Below are positions 24,498-25,374 of a DNA stretch of 25,374 nucleotides, in pieces. The translations under genes were made by a program, and so were the position numbers. The stretch lies in assembly GCA_964427535.1 (NCBI GenBank), contig CAYRVF010000082.1:1-25374 (forward strand), given 5' to 3'. Positions within the stretch are counted from its first letter, which is position 1, and every line of letters starts with the position of its first letter. Origin of the DNA: CAYRVF01 sp964427535 (GTDB lineage Bacteria > Chloroflexota > Ktedonobacteria > Ktedonobacterales > JADMIN01). Below the pieces are notes generated by a model. That model worked only from the letters and a program-made list of their open reading frames with translations. It was not told where the DNA came from and made no database searches.

Positions 24498-25374
24498 TTA
24501 CGGATAGTGTCCGTCTGCCACTTCGTCGCGCGCAATCTCGGCGAGTCCAAGCAGCGTGACAAAGATGTCGCTCGGGCCTGTTACTACTGTTGGCGGGGCG
24601 AAGGGTGACATCGCCGTGACCAGCCGCGACCGCAGCGGGTCGAGAAACAGGTCGCCAGCCTCCACCAACGGCCCGCTTAGCACAAGCGCGTCAGGTCCAA
24701 TGGCGAGAGCGAGATTCCCTAAGGCAACGGCCAGAGCATCGGTCGCCTCGTCCACGACAGCGGTCGCCGCCGGGTCACCCTGGTTCGCCAACCGCACGAC
24801 TTGGGCCGCCGAAATCGCCTCCGCGCGCCCGCCCGATGCTCCCAGCAGCGCCGCCGTGCTCTCCGCTGTCGCGGATGCCTTACCGATGAAGGTGCGTACG
24901 ACCGCCTGTGACGACGCCAGTGGCTCCAGATGTCCACGCTCCCCACAGGAACAGCGTGGACCATCTAGCCGTACCCGCGAGTGACCTAGCCGCCCGCCCG
25001 CCCCCGGCGCACTCTGCACGACACGACCATCCGCCACCAACGCGCAGGTAATACCTCGCCGCAGAAGAACATACAGGTCAGTCGTCGCTGCACGGCCCAG
25101 GACGCGCGCCTGCCCGGCAGCGATGGCGTTCGTGACGGTCTCGATCGTCACATCCGCCCCAAGGCGCTCGGCCAGGGCGTCCGCGAGTGGTACGCCTTCC
25201 CACTCAGGCAGACGCCGCATCCGTAGCACCTCGCCGCGTGCATGGTCCAGGTCCGCCCACAGCGCGACTCTGATCAGCGGACGCTGAACTTCAGCGGATG
25301 TCTGTGCGTCGGCGAGTATGTGTCCCACCAAGTGCTCAATGCCGGCGAGAAGGCCGTCAGGTGTGGAAGGCGAC
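24498..25374 (-). CDS. ROK-family protein, 5' end cut by window edge, with altered active-site residues
   Basis: The frame stays open to the window edge, reading on beyond the TTG at 25331 with no stop, so the N-terminal ATP-binding part is missing. What is visible, about 292 residues, is the ROK second half: the GGRLGH sugar-binding helix, the RCSCGERGHLEPLAS zinc loop and the final LGNLALAIGPDALVLSG strand. ROK proteins are sugar kinases or transcriptional repressors. Key positions look changed: the usual END-A-N catalytic stretch reads IETVTNAIAAG (Val in place of the catalytic Asp), the ExGH Glu is Arg (RLGH) and the third zinc Cys is His (GHLE). An active sugar kinase is therefore doubtful. 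It sits upstream of the pseudokinase gene on the same strand. Confidence 0.85.
   Translation of the reverse strand, partial: SPSTPDGLLAGIEHLVGHILADAQTSAEVQRPLIRVALWADLDHARGEVLRMRRLPEWEGVPLADALAERLGADVTIETVTNAIAAGQARVLGRAATTDLYVLLRRGITCALVADGRVVQSAPGAGGRLGHSRVRLDGPRCSCGERGHLEPLASSQAVVRTFIGKASATAESTAALLGASGGRAEAISAAQVVRLANQGDPAATAVVDEATDALAVALGNLALAIGPDALVLSGPLVEAGDLFLDPLRSRLVTAMSPFAPPTVVTGPSDIFVTLLGLAEIARDEVADGHYP

Overview
The window is a GC-rich bacterial chromosome segment (one counted 60-base stretch in the polymerase gene is 67% G+C) with dense, mostly leaderless-looking operons and clear Shine-Dalgarno (SD) sites. The gene mix suggests a Chloroflexota-type bacterium: a GatCAB pathway, a PduO-type adenosyltransferase, a bacterial family B DNA polymerase, a P22-antirepressor-domain protein, a NACHT-HEAT NTPase and a Ser/Thr-kinase-like protein. 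That assignment is inference from gene content, not from a marker gene.

Region 1 (1-5400) is the most accessory-looking part. It holds the tail of an unidentified gene, a glycosyltransferase family 4 gene of clearly lower GC that starts with TTG, a roughly 300-base stretch with no convincing gene, an orphan phage-antirepressor N-domain protein, and a complete family B DNA polymerase with intact exonuclease and polymerase motifs. Region 2 (5401-8543) has an EamA/DMT exporter whose 3' end overlaps a full tyrosine recombinase read from the other strand. The recombinase follows a single-domain response regulator by only 6 bases, an unusual pairing.

Region 3 (8544-14044) carries a PduO-type cobalamin adenosyltransferase and a double-hotdog acyl-ACP thioesterase on the plus strand. 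On the minus strand it has an SRPBCC protein and a metallo-beta-lactamase-fold hydrolase followed by glgB, which is closed by a strong 11-bp hairpin. Region 4 (14318-18635) has a membrane-anchored NACHT NTPase with C-terminal HEAT repeats, tail to tail with a two-HKD phospholipase D family protein.

Region 5 (18701-25374) is an unbroken minus-strand run in the order: ROK-family protein (cut by the window edge), pseudokinase with a C-terminal membrane anchor, HIT hydrolase, acylphosphatase, gatC, gatA, cobS, cobC. It leads into the phospholipase D gene. It joins tRNA-dependent amidation (Asp/Glu-tRNA to Asn/Gln-tRNA) with the last steps of cobalamin nucleotide-loop assembly. The two kinase-fold proteins at its head both lack catalytic residues.

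The best candidates for something undescribed are the membrane NACHT-HEAT protein, the response regulator-recombinase pair and the degenerate ROK/pseudokinase pair. No CRISPR array, complete insertion sequence, tRNA or rRNA was seen.
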